Assembly (NCBI RefSeq): GCF_900095215.1 | Contig: NZ_LT606949.1 | Coordinates: 62,001 to 126,000, forward strand | DNA: 64,000 nt | From: Polynucleobacter necessarius | GTDB taxonomy: Bacteria; Pseudomonadota; Gammaproteobacteria; Burkholderiales; Burkholderiaceae | Direction of reading: 5' to 3' | Position numbers and translations under genes: made by a program | The notes under the pieces: generated by a model | What the model was told of the DNA's origin: nothing | Databases searched by the model: none | The model's input: the letters and a program-made list of their open reading frames with translations, nothing else | Shown here: positions 27,724-36,654 of the stretch, one piece after another | Numbering within the stretch: position 1 is the stretch's first letter | Layout: every line of letters starts with the position of its first letter

Positions 27724-28490
27724 AAAACAATTTTGACTGAAGTCGATGGCAAGGTTGCCACCATTACTTTGAATCGCCCTGAAGTATTGAATGCGCTGAA
27801 CGATCAACTAATGGAAGAGCTGGGCGCAGCGCTATTGGCTTTTGATGCGGATGACAATATTGGCTGCATGATTACACTGGTAGTGAAAAAGCATTTGCTG
27901 CGGGCGCGGATATCGCTTCCATGGCGAAATATGGCCTAAAGGATGGCTATCGAGGTGACTTGATTACCCGCAATTGGGAAGAAATTAAAAAAAGTACGTA
28001 AGCCAGTGATTGCTGCTGTTTCTGGATACGCTCTTGGCGGTGGTTGCGAGTTGGCCATGATGTGCGACACCATCATGGCGGCAGACAATGCGAAGTTTGC
28101 TCAACCTGAAGTAAAGCTTGGCATCATTTCTGGTGCTGGCGGTACACAACGTTTACCGCGCGCAGTTTCTAAAGCAAAGGCAATGGATTTAGCTTTGACG
28201 GGTCGGATGATGGATGCGGCTGAAGCTGAGCGCTCTGGTTTGGTTGCGAGAATCTTTCCTCAAGCGGATTTATTGAAAGAGGTAAAAGCAATTGCAAAAG
28301 GGATTGCTGATATGCCTTTATTGACCGCGATGATGGTGAAGGAAAGCATCAATACGGCGTATGAAACTACTTTATCTGAAGGCATTCATTTTGAGCGCCG
28401 CCTCTTTTATGCTTATTTGGTATGCATGATCAGAAAGAGGGTATGGCTGCGTTTATGGAAAAACGTCCAGCCAAATTTACGAATTCTTAA
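27715..28490 (+). pseudogene. Enoyl-CoA hydratase, three frameshifts
   Basis: Crotonase-family enoyl-CoA hydratase (fatty-acid beta-oxidation type). The start is at the second ATG of a 19-bp tandem duplication: MSYKTILTEVDGKVATITLNRP. Frame changes occur near 27870, in an A7 run at 27987-27993, and near 28410. The last legible C-terminal piece reads [10 protein letters not shown] to TAA at 28488-28490. In between lie [18 protein letters not shown] (oxyanion-hole GGG) and [19 protein letters not shown], with the conserved Glu-containing active-site segments. Reassembled length ~258 aa, normal. Convergent with the M20 remnant, 20 bp apart. Confidence 0.92.
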
Positions 28491-28510
28491 AAACGGCTAT
28501 TTAAAAGAAT

Positions 28511-29559
28511 TTAGTTTTTTTCCAGCAAGCGTTGAGCTAGTTTGACCCAATAGCTCGCGCCTACTGGAATCAAAGAATCATTAAAGCCATACGAGGGATT
28601 GTGGAGATGGCATGGCCTAATGCCATGACCTACTGAGCGATGATCGCCATCGCCATTACTCAGGAATACGTAGCAGCCTGGTTTTTCCAGCAACATAAAC
28701 GCAAAGTCTTCTGCTCCCATCGTTGGGTCTATGGTGCTATTGACATTCTGCTTGCCAACTAATTCGCTCATAACCTCAGTGGCGCATTCCACTTCATTGG
28801 CGTGCTTAATGAAGGGTGGTAGTTACTGGTTTCACCCGCATGAAATTGGGTGATAGATAAAACGGCGGCGTCTACTGGGCGTTTATTGCGCGTGATGATG
28901 CTTTGTAAAGCAAGTACCACTTGGGCGCCAGCAAACACGGGGTCAGCGCTGTTGTGAGGTAGGGCTGCTGCCCACCTTTCCCTGTGAGGGTGATTTCAAA
29001 GATATTGCTTGAAGCTATCATTGGGCCAGGGTTAACGCCAAAATGACATTCTGTCAAACCGGGCCAATTGTGTAAGCCAAATATCGCGTCACATGGAAAC
29101 TCTTTGAAGAGTCCAGCTTTAATCATTTCGTTAGCGCCAGCGCCACATTCTTCTGCCGGTTGGAAAATAACAATCACCGTGCCTTTAAAGTCGGGATGAT
29201 TGGATCAATACTGCGCGGCACCGAGCAGCATGACAGTGTGACCATCATGGCCGCAAGCATGCATTTTTCCTGGATTTTTCGAAGCATGCGCGAAGTTGTT
29301 GTGTTCTTGCAGTGGCAATGCATCCATATCGGCACGCAGGCCAATCATCTTGCCTGGCCCCCAAGTCGCCATCTAAGCGACCAACAACCCCTGTTTTTCC
29401 CATACCGCGGTAAACCGTAATTCCCCAGCTGGAAAGCGCTTCCGCTACCAGGTCGGCTGTGCGATTTTCTTCGAAGCGTAACTCAGGGTGCGCATGAATA
29501 TTGCGGCGAATTTCTTGAATGGCTTCTGCTGATTCGGTAATTTCTGGGATTAAATGCAT
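28511..29559 (-). pseudogene. M20 amidohydrolase (hippurate hydrolase / N-acyl-aminoacid type), disrupted
   Basis: M20D metallopeptidase-like amidohydrolase. The N-terminus is legible as EIRRNIHAHPELRFEENRTA, metal ligands in [17 protein letters not shown] (alternate frame, ~29290-29215), IFQPAEECGAGANEMI, and the C-terminal DPTMGAEDFAFMLLEKPG. Lesions: a frame change near 29360-29365, TGA at 29207-29205, a base missing near 28960 (GKGG followed by QQPY instead of HAALPHN), and another near 28815. Full-length members are ~390-400 aa. The native substrate cannot be assigned. Confidence 0.9.
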
Positions 29560-29615
29560 TCCTTCATCTTATCCGACAGTCTTTTGAAATGCCCTCCAAT
29601 TCAAATGAGTGTGGA

Positions 29616-30332
29616 TTATTTCTGCGGTAATTGAATGTGCTTTGCAGCAAAAGTAAGTGCCTCAATGGAATAGGGGCTATTAATGGCTTTTGCAAGCGCT
29701 TTTGGAAGCGTAGGAATAAGCCCTAGAAAAGGAATATCCATTCTGAGTTTCAGAGTCTGCAAATTTTCTTGAAGACGTGGCATTTCTTCTGAAAGAGTAT
29801 TGGCTACCCATCCTGCAATTTGAAGATTACGCGTTTTGATTGCTTCGAGCGTTAAAAGGGCGTGATTGATGCAGCCTAATTTCATGCCTACAACCAGGAT
29901 AATCGGTAAATCAATTGCTTTTGTGAATTCACCCAAGTCTTCCGTTTCATTTAGGGGAACGAGCAAACCGCCCGCCCCTTTAGCCACAACGCAATCTGCG
30001 CACGTTTGAATAGTTTGAAAAGCCTCCGTCATCACAAATTGAAGCCCAACTTCTTGAGCCTGTGCCACAAGATGGAGGGCTGCTGCTTGATTAAGTACAT
30101 AAGGGCACAAACTCACTTCGTTGGAGCTGAAGTGTGAGGCAATGCGCAAAGTTTCTAGATCTTCATTCTGGGTTTCGCCATGCGCATTTTGATAAGTTCC
30201 TGCGACTACAGGCTTAAAACCAATCGTTTTAATTCCTTGTTCGCGCAATTTCAAAATCAGTGCGCCACTCACTAAAGTTTTGCCAACTTCGGTGTCGGTG
30301 CCAGTGATAAAGAAACCATTAGCCTTACTCAT
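29616..30332 (-). CDS. bioD: Dethiobiotin synthetase
   Basis: ATP-dependent carboxylation and ring closure of DAPA to dethiobiotin. 238 aa from ATG 30332 (MSKANGFFITGTDTEVGKT). P-loop-like GTDTEVGKTLVSGAL; VAKGAGGLLVPLNETEDL; ILVVGMKLGCINHALLTLEAI. The start overlaps the bioF stop by 8 bp, giving an overlapped bioA-bioF-bioD operon. It is the only biotin gene in the window without a disabling lesion, although its upstream operon partners are broken, so translation coupled to bioF would be impaired. Confidence 0.88.
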   Translation of the reverse strand: MSKANGFFITGTDTEVGKTLVSGALILKLREQGIKTIGFKPVVAGTYQNAHGETQNEDLETLRIASHFSSNEVSLCPYVLNQAAALHLVAQAQEVGLQFVMTEAFQTIQTCADCVVAKGAGGLLVPLNETEDLGEFTKAIDLPIILVVGMKLGCINHALLTLEAIKTRNLQIAGWVANTLSEEMPRLQENLQTLKLRMDIPFLGLIPTLPKALAKAINSPYSIEALTFAAKHIQLPQK

Positions 30333-31567
30333 GAGTAGCCTCAATGACAGTCTGCTCAATTTTTTGTAAAGTCGTGATGAGCCGACGTAAATCTGACTCA
30401 CGGTGATTAGCAGAACAAGTGATGCGTAATCTCGCACTTCCATTGGGTACGGTGGGCGGACGCATGGCTGGGATCCAATAACCAGCCTCATCTAGTAATT
30501 TGGCTGCCAGCAAGGCATTAGCGTTGCTACAAAAAATAACAGGCTGAATAGCGGTGCAAGAAGGCACTTTTTCCCATCGGGAAAAATGCATTTCATCTTG
30601 TCAGATGCGAATGAGTCGATTAAGTTGAGTGCGACGACTGCTTCCCTCGGCTCCCTCGATGATTTCTAAGCTTTTACAAAGAGCATTGGCTATCGCTGGT
30701 GGCGTTGCTGTGCTGTAAATAAAAGGACGACCCTTTTGAATCAGCCATTCAATCAAGGTTTGATCTGCACAAACAAAAGCGCCGCTGACACCGGCAGCCT
30801 TACCAAGGGTGCCGATATACACGATACGATTGGAACAGATATTTTCTTGCTACAAAATGCCATGCCCATGTTTACCTAAAACTCCGCAGCCATGCGCATC
30901 ATCCACCAAGAGAAATGCATCGTATTTCTCCGAAAGATTTAATAATTCTTTAATAGGAGCTTGATCGCCATCCATGCTAAATACGCCATCGGTCACGATG
31001 CTCTTTAGGGGATTTTTATCAATCTGAAGTGATTCGTTTAAAGAATTGACTTGTGTGTGATCGAACAAGGTAACGCTTGCTTGAGTTTGCGCGGCCGCTA
31101 AACGCATGCCATCAATGAGAGATGTGTGATTGAGTTTTGCAGAATAAATGCTCGTGGAGTTTTGTGGCGCAAGTCTTGCTAGTGCTGTAATGGCTGTCAT
31201 ATTGGCGAGATAACCCGTACTAAAAAAACAGGATGCGCGCATTTGGTATGTGTTGCTCTTGAAAAGCGGTTAATTTTTTTTCAAGCAGCTCATGAGCCAC
31301 ACTGTGACCGCTAATCAGATGGGAAGCTCCGCTACCAACCCCATACTTTTGGCCGCCTGACGCCAGTGCTGCGACTAAATCGGGATAGTTTGCTAATCCC
31401 AGATAGGCGTTTCTGCAAAATGCTTTTAGCTCTCGCCCCTCAAGAAATGCTTTGGTATCGCAGGGAGATTCAATGGCCTTGAGTTTGCGTTTCAGTAACT
31501 GCGCATCAAGATCCGCAATTTGTTCTTGCGCTAAATGCAGTGCCTTAAATGGGTTTGCAGAGCTCAT
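30325..31567 (-). pseudogene. bioF: 8-amino-7-oxononanoate synthase, one frameshift and two in-frame stops
   Basis: PLP enzyme condensing pimeloyl-ACP/CoA with alanine. Readable pieces: MSSANPFKALHLAQEQ.. with NAYLGLANYPDLVAALASGG and YGVGSGASHLISG. A frame change near 31225-31240 leads to FFSTGYLANMTAITALA, LLVDDAHGCGVLGKHGHG, then TAG (30852-30850) and, in phase, IGTLGKAAGVSGAFVC, with the PLP lysine in the TLGKA stretch. TGA (30603-30601) follows, then the C-terminal WIPAMRPPTVPNGSARLRIT. The ATG overlaps the bioA stop (ATGA). Non-functional by three independent lesions. Confidence 0.93.
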
Positions 31568-32917
31568 GATGCCAAGGTCTTCTCAAGGGCGAGCTGTACA
31601 GCGGAACCTAACTGTACGGTTTCTTCTGACGACAAAATATAGGGGGCATGACATAAATCGTATTACCGATAGGTCTAATCAAGGTCTAATCAATACTCTC
31701 TTTTCTAAACTATTAGCAAACATCGTACGCGCAAATGTTTTGGAGTCTTTCAGGCAGTCATCTTTAACGTCGAAAGCCAAGATCATGCCTTGTTGTCGCC
31801 AGTGCTCAATGCGAGCATCAGTTTTCGCCAAAGCAAATGCCTTGGCTAAATCTTTTGAGCGCGCAATATTTTTTTTCTAGCACCTGTTCAGTCTCGAAAC
31901 TTTCAAGACAAGCTAAAGCTGCCGCGCAAGCAAGTGGGTTGCCAGTATATGAATGAGAGTGTAAAAACCCTTGCTGAGTTTGATCGCCATAAAAGGCTTG
32001 ATAAATGTTATCAGTGGTAAGGCAAAGCGATAGCGGTAGATAGCCGCCACTGATGCCTTTTGATAGCGTTAAGAAGTCTGGATGCCCGCATATTCGCAGG
32101 CAAAGAACTTACCGCCGCCCGCAACCAACTGCGATTTCATCGGCTATCAGATGTACTTCATAGCGATTGCATAGCTCTCTTACTAGACGCAGGTATTCGG
32201 GAGAGTACATGGCCATTTGTCCAGCGCATTGCACCAAGGGCTCCATAATCACAGCAGAAATATTGTGATGTTCTCTTGCCAATAATTCTTCTAGTTTTTT
32301 AGCGGCATACTTTGCTACATCTTCCGCATTCTCTCCGGTTTTTGCTGTGCCTGCGTCTGGCGAGGTAATCGTGAATACATCTTGTAAGAGTGACCCATAA
32401 GCTTCCCGAAAGATTGCTACGTCAGTTACCGATAAGACGCCAAGTGTTTCGCCGTGGTAGCCATTTTCTAAGCAGAAAAATTTTTTCTTTTGTGGCTGTC
32501 CATGGAGTTGCCAATAGTGATGACTCATTTTTAGCGCAATCTCTACAGCGGATACGCCATCAGATGCATAGAAAACATGCCCTAAATGATGATCGGTTAA
32601 TGCGGAGAATTTTTCAGACAACTCCACTACTGGTGGATGAGTAAATCCCGCGATCATGACATGCTCAATTTTTTCTAGTTGTTCTGTAATTGCGTGATTG
32701 ATGCGTGGGTTGGAGTGACCAAAGAAATTGGTCCACCAGGAGCTAATCGCGTCCAACAAGGCATTGCCGTTTTCGTCATATAACCAAGCCACTTTACCTT
32801 TGGTAATAGCAACTAGCGGAAAAGACTCATGGTGCTTCATCTGAGTGCAGGGATGCCAAACAGCGGCGAGGCTGCGATCAACGAGGGGGCTTGATTTAAA
32901 TCAGAAATAACCTTCAT
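31564..32917 (-). pseudogene. bioA: Adenosylmethionine-8-amino-7-oxononanoate aminotransferase, frameshifted
   Basis: PLP aminotransferase making DAPA from KAPA with SAM as amino donor. ATG 32917 opens MKVISDLNQAPSL, then a missing base (~32870) separates it from DRSLAAVWHPCTQMKHHESFP. The longest piece (32840-32109) has DAISSWWTNFFGHSNPRIN, FYASDGVSAVEIALKMS and LIADEIAVGCGR. A frame break follows at ~32109-32120, and [16 protein letters not shown] (PLP lysine) is in another frame. Further breaks lie at 31560-31900, where the C-terminus ..VQLALEKTLAS ends at TGA 31566-31564. First gene of bioAFD, divergent from bioB. Confidence 0.92.
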
Positions 32918-33006
32918 GTTTGATATTTGACCACTAGTTTTTCCAATTTCAGACCTGTATCTGTTATGTTTATGCCCTGAATCCACCTAATTTCTGGAAT
33001 TTACCC

Positions 33007-34056
33007 ATGCAGGATGCTCAAACCGTTGAAAAACCCTTAACCCAATTCAAATCGAAGGCTGATTTGCATTAGGGCGCAAATGCGGAGACAGGAGCTGCTG
33101 GAGAGTGGTCGGTAGCCCAGATTGAAGCTTTATTTGCGCTGCCTTTCAATGAGTTAATGCTCAGGGCCCAAGAAACCCATAAGGCATATTTCCCAGAAGG
33201 GGATGTGGAATTGGCTACCTTGCTATCCATTAAGACGGGTGGCTGTCCCGAAGATTGCGGTTATTGTCCTCAATCGGCACGTTATGACACGGATGTTAAG
33301 GCTGAGAAGTTAATGGGCCTGGAAGAGGTTTTAGAGGCTGCTAACGCAGCTAAAGCAGCCGGTTCGAATCGTTTCTGTATGGGTGCTGCTTGGCGCGAAC
33401 CTAAAGACCGCGATATTGAAAAAGTCACCGCCATGATCAAAGGCGTTAAGGCTTTGGGTCTGGAAACTTGCGCGACCTTAGGCATGCTGGAGGCTGATCA
33501 AGCCCAGGCTTTACAGGAAGCCGGCTTAGACTGTTATAACGATAATTTAGATACCAGTGAAGATTTTTACCGCTCTGTGATTTCCACCCGAGGTTACCAA
33601 GACCGCTTGGATACGATTTCTAATGTCCGCGCCGCAGGCATGTCGGTTTGTTGCGGTGGAATTGTCGGTATGGGTGAGTCCAGAGAGCAGCGGGCCGCAT
33701 TCTTGGCGCGTTTGGCCAATTTGAGTCCTTATCCAGAGTCTGTGCCCATTAATCATTTGGTGCCAGTTTCAGGTACACCATTAGCCGAGCAAAAACCTTT
33801 GGATCCATTGGAGTTTGTCAGAACCATCGCGGTTGCTAGGATCACCATGCCCAAGGCTCGCGTGCGCTTATCAGCTGGTCGCCAAGAGCTGGGGAGAGCT
33901 GTTCAGGCCATGTGTTTCTTGGCTGGTGCCAACTCCATCTTCTATGGTGAGCAACTACTCACTACCGGTAATCCAGAGGCAGCACAAGACCGCGCACTCT
34001 TGGCGGAGTTGGGTTTAAAGACCAAGCAAAGCTGTAAAGCAGAGGTTCTGGTTTAG
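33007..34056 (+). pseudogene. bioB: Biotin synthase with in-frame TAG at codon 22
   Basis: Radical-SAM enzyme inserting sulfur into dethiobiotin. ATG 33007 reads MQDAQTVEKPLTQFKSKADLH, then TAG (33070-33072). The same frame then continues [22 protein letters not shown]... to 34056 without further damage. The radical-SAM cluster site C-PED-C-GY-C is in [17 protein letters not shown], with the [2Fe-2S] ligand region [12 protein letters not shown] and FCMGAAW present. Translation could re-initiate at ATG 33157 (300 aa), which keeps the barrel and clusters but drops the N-terminal helix. With bioA and bioF dead it is probably not under selection. Called a pseudogene with that caveat. Confidence 0.8.
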
Positions 34057-34067
34057 TGTGTCCTGCA

Positions 34068-34697
34068 ATGTCTCCGATAGATCGTTTTATTCTGGAGTTT
34101 GATACCGCCCTTCGATCGGTAGTCGGGGGCGCTAATGCTCAAAGACCTACTCCGGGATCTGAGTTTGCGAATCATTCTGGCCTAGATGCCGCTGAACGAA
34201 AATATGCGGCAGGTCTTATGCGAGTCAATCATGTTGGTGAGGTTTGTGCGCAAGCGCTTTATCAATCACAAAAGTTAGTCGCGCGTAATCCAGAAATTCA
34301 AGAGATGTTGGATCACTCCGGTCAAGAAGAAATGGATCATCTTGCATGGTGTGAAATTCGATTGCAAGAGCTTGGTTCACACACGAGTTATCTCAATCCA
34401 CTTTGGTACGCCGGATCCTTTGCAATCGGCTTGGCAGCAGGCTTGGCGGGTGATAAGTGGAGTCTAGGTTTTGTTGCTGAAACAGAAAAACAAGTTGAGA
34501 ATCATCTGGAAAGTCATCTAGAAAAATTGCCAAAAGAGGACCAACGGTCTCGCGCAATTGTTCATCAAATGCGCATCGATGAAATTGCCCATGGGCAAGC
34601 GGCGAAAAATTTAGGTGGTATGAATTTGCCGGAGCCTGTTCAAAAAATGATGCAGGCGATTTCTAAAGTAATGACGACTACTGCTTACAACATTTAG
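34068..34697 (+). CDS. coq7: 2-polyprenyl-3-methyl-6-methoxy-1,4-benzoquinone monooxygenase (Coq7)
   Basis: Di-iron hydroxylase of ubiquinone synthesis (C6 hydroxylation to the last methylation substrate). 209 aa from ATG 34068; a GTG at 34056 overlapping the bioB stop would add four residues. Iron ligands: E-x..-E-x2-H in [14 protein letters not shown] and [10 protein letters not shown], repeated by [15 protein letters not shown] and [12 protein letters not shown]. Hydrophobic [16 protein letters not shown] for interfacial membrane binding. Intact immediately next to the disabled bioB, and consistent with a retained bc1/ubiquinone chain. Confidence 0.95.
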   Translation: MSPIDRFILEFDTALRSVVGGANAQRPTPGSEFANHSGLDAAERKYAAGLMRVNHVGEVCAQALYQSQKLVARNPEIQEMLDHSGQEEMDHLAWCEIRLQELGSHTSYLNPLWYAGSFAIGLAAGLAGDKWSLGFVAETEKQVENHLESHLEKLPKEDQRSRAIVHQMRIDEIAHGQAAKNLGGMNLPEPVQKMMQAISKVMTTTAYNI

Positions 34698-34761
34698 AAT
34701 TGAAATGGGATTTAATTCGTTAAATCTATTTCTGATTAATGTAGATATTTTTGTAGCATAT

Positions 34762-34781
34762 TACTGTTTTTAAATACAGCA
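34762..34781. promoter_or_regulatory. LexA (SOS) box-like palindrome upstream of the dcw cluster
   Basis: CTGT (34764-34767), eight A/T bases, ACAG (34776-34779), with flanking TA and CA. 16 of 20 positions match the enterobacterial LexA consensus built on CTGT-N8-ACAG. It lies between coq7 (ends 34697) and mraZ (~35.0 kb); no plus-strand ORF intervenes. A binding role is inferred. Confidence 0.45.
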
Positions 34782-34892
34782 TATTTAGGGGTAATCTAGC
34801 CAAACAGCTAAGATCTGTTCTTAAGTATATTTTCCAAGCCATTGTTTCCATTAGCTATTTTATTAACACCATTTTCTGAACACACGACGCTA

Positions 34893-34908
34893 AGTGTTTG
34901 TAAACACT
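34893..34908. repeat. 16-bp perfect palindrome upstream of mraZ
   Basis: AGTGTTT-GT-AAACACT (7-bp arms, 2-bp centre) in the 290-bp AT-rich region between coq7 and mraZ. It looks like an operator; the cognate regulator is unknown. The rest of 34698-34987 is AT-rich. A TTGACC at 34941-34946 could be a -35 element; no reading frame is visible there. Confidence 0.4.
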
Positions 34909-34968
34909 AGAGAAATTCCTAAAAAAACTCCTAAAAACACTTGACCCTCTTAGGGTGACCCTCTAAAG

Positions 34969-34993
34969 TGGGAGGAAGTGTGAAAAAGTGGGG
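34969..34993 (+). promoter_or_regulatory. MraZ operator repeats (TGGGN, 10-bp period)
   Basis: TGGGA (34969-34973), TGTGA (34979-34983, degenerate) and TGGGG (34989-34993) are each separated by 5 bp. This matches the MraZ recognition pattern of TGGGN direct repeats with 5-bp spacers known from E. coli mraZ autoregulation. They run right up to the mraZ start. Confidence 0.7.
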
Positions 34994-35428
34994 TCAATGG
35001 TGTTTCAAGGTGCGTCAGCTCTCAATTTAGATTCAAAAGGCCGCATGTCTGTGCCGGCTAAGCATCGTGACGCCTTGTTGGTACAAGGTGAGGGCCCAAT
35101 CACACTCACAAAACACCCCGATGGCTGCCTCCTTCTCTTCCCTAGGCCTGAATGGGAAACCTTTATGGCGAGAGTTGCAAAGCTTCCAATGGATGCCCAT
35201 TGGTGGCGTCGCATCTTTTTGGGTAATGCTGCGGAAATGGATTTGGATAGTGCTGGTCGTGTACTGGTGAGTCCAGAATTACGCGCAGCGGCGGGACTTG
35301 AAAAAGAAGTGATTTTGCTTGGTATGGGAAGCCATTTGGAATTGTGGGATGCGGCAACATACGCCGCAAAAGAACAGACTGCAATTGCGCAGGGCATGCT
35401 TGAAGTACTCAAGCAATTTAATTTTTGA
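34988..35428 (+). CDS. mraZ: Transcriptional regulator MraZ
   Basis: AbrB-like double-SpoVT domain protein; an oligomeric repressor of the dcw cluster. ~143-146 aa. First repeat: [23 protein letters not shown]; second: [23 protein letters not shown] (each with the D-x-x-G-R core). GTG 34988 has GGAGGAAG 9 bp upstream; ATG 34997 (MVFQG) is the alternative and is closer to typical family N-termini. First gene of the 17-kb cluster. TGGGN repeats overlap its start, so autoregulation is likely. Intact. Confidence 0.92.
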   Translation: MGSMVFQGASALNLDSKGRMSVPAKHRDALLVQGEGPITLTKHPDGCLLLFPRPEWETFMARVAKLPMDAHWWRRIFLGNAAEMDLDSAGRVLVSPELRAAAGLEKEVILLGMGSHLELWDAATYAAKEQTAIAQGMLEVLKQFNF

Positions 35429-35440
35429 TGACAGGGTGCC

Positions 35441-36391
35441 ATGAACATAACTCATCGCCCAGTGTTACTGGCCGAGGCGGTGACGGCGCTAGTTGGCGGT
35501 CCGCTGATTCAAAATCAAAATGCAGCAAAGCCTATTTTGGTAATCGATGGAACCTTTGGTCGCGGCGGTCACACACAAGCGCTACTCAACGAGTTGAATC
35601 CATCCGCTCGCATGATCTCGTTCGACAAGGACTTAGATGCGATTGCGGTAGCGCAGAAAATCAACGATCCACGCTTGAAGATTGTGCACGACAGTTTTGC
35701 GCAGATGGATCAGTACGCAGAGGCGGAATCAGTCGATGGAATTTTGTTGGACTTGGGCATCAGCTCGCCTCAAGTGGACGAGGCGCATCGGGGATTTTCT
35801 TTTCGTCGCGCGGGTCCGCTCGACATGCGCATGAATACCAATTATGGTCTAACTGCTGCAGAGTGGTTGGAGCAAGCGTCGCCGGAGGAAATCACACACG
35901 TGATTAAGACTTACGGAGAGGAACGTTTTGCATATCAGATCGCGAAGGCTATTGTGGCCAAGCGCGAAGAGGGACTGTCTCCCAAAACCACAACAGAGTT
36001 AGCTAGTTTGGTGGCAAGCGTTGTGCGTACACGTGCAGCAGGTCAAGATCCCGCAACCAGAACTTTTCAAGCCTTGCGTATTTTTATTAATCGCGAGTTG
36101 GAAGATTTAGAGCTTGGCTTAAAAGCGGCTTTGAAATTATTAAAACCTGGCGCAAGACTTGCGGTGATTAGTTTTCATTCGCTTGAAGATCGTATTGTCA
36201 AACAGTTTTTACAGGCTCACGCAAAAGTAGAGGTGCCACGTGGTTTGCCTGTGCGTGCGAAAGATTTGCGGCAAAGCGCATTAGAAATTATTGCTCGCGT
36301 TAAACCAAGTGATGCTGAGGTCTCTGAGAATCCTCGGGCACGTTCAGCCATTATGCGTGTCGCCGAAAAACGCATGGGATCGTTTGCATGA
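35441..36391 (+). CDS. rsmH: 16S rRNA m4C1402 methyltransferase RsmH (MraW)
   Basis: SAM-dependent N4-methylation of C1402 in the 16S rRNA decoding centre. 316 aa. [10 protein letters not shown] start; SAM site [46 protein letters not shown]-terminal [17 protein letters not shown]. 12 bp after mraZ; its TGA overlaps the ftsL ATG. Intact. Confidence 0.97.
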   Translation: MNITHRPVLLAEAVTALVGGPLIQNQNAAKPILVIDGTFGRGGHTQALLNELNPSARMISFDKDLDAIAVAQKINDPRLKIVHDSFAQMDQYAEAESVDGILLDLGISSPQVDEAHRGFSFRRAGPLDMRMNTNYGLTAAEWLEQASPEEITHVIKTYGEERFAYQIAKAIVAKREEGLSPKTTTELASLVASVVRTRAAGQDPATRTFQALRIFINRELEDLELGLKAALKLLKPGARLAVISFHSLEDRIVKQFLQAHAKVEVPRGLPVRAKDLRQSALEIIARVKPSDAEVSENPRARSAIMRVAEKRMGSFA

Positions 36392-36654
36392 ATCGTGCGA
36401 CATTAACCTTGCTCGCTTTGCTATTGATCTGCGCTTTATCGCTGGTGGCAGCGCAGCAACGTGCGCGTAAGTTATTTATTTTGCAAGAGCGCGCGCAGAT
36501 TGAAGAGCGCAAGTTGAATCAAGAATGGTTGCGTCTTGAGTATGAGCAACGCAATCTTTCGCAGTCCGCGCGCATTCGTGATGTTGCGCGCAATCAATTG
36601 CACATGTCTCCTATTAGCCCAGAGCGTACTTTGTACCTGAAGGCGACTAAATGA
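36388..36654 (+). CDS. ftsL: Cell division protein FtsL
   Basis: Bitopic divisome protein that pairs with FtsB through a periplasmic coiled coil and recruits FtsI/FtsW. 88 aa: TM segment ~5-22 ([17 protein letters not shown]), then a leucine-rich coiled coil ([19 protein letters not shown]) and a short C-terminus. Overlaps both neighbours by 4 bp (ATGA-type). Low sequence conservation, but position, size and topology are decisive. Intact. Confidence 0.9.
   Translation: MNRATLTLLALLLICALSLVAAQQRARKLFILQERAQIEERKLNQEWLRLEYEQRNLSQSARIRDVARNQLHMSPISPERTLYLKATK

Noticed and set aside
31452..31880. 142-codon plus-strand frame antisense to bioF/bioA
   Set aside because: The composition is not protein-like and it is fully explained by the BioA/BioF coding sense on the other strand.
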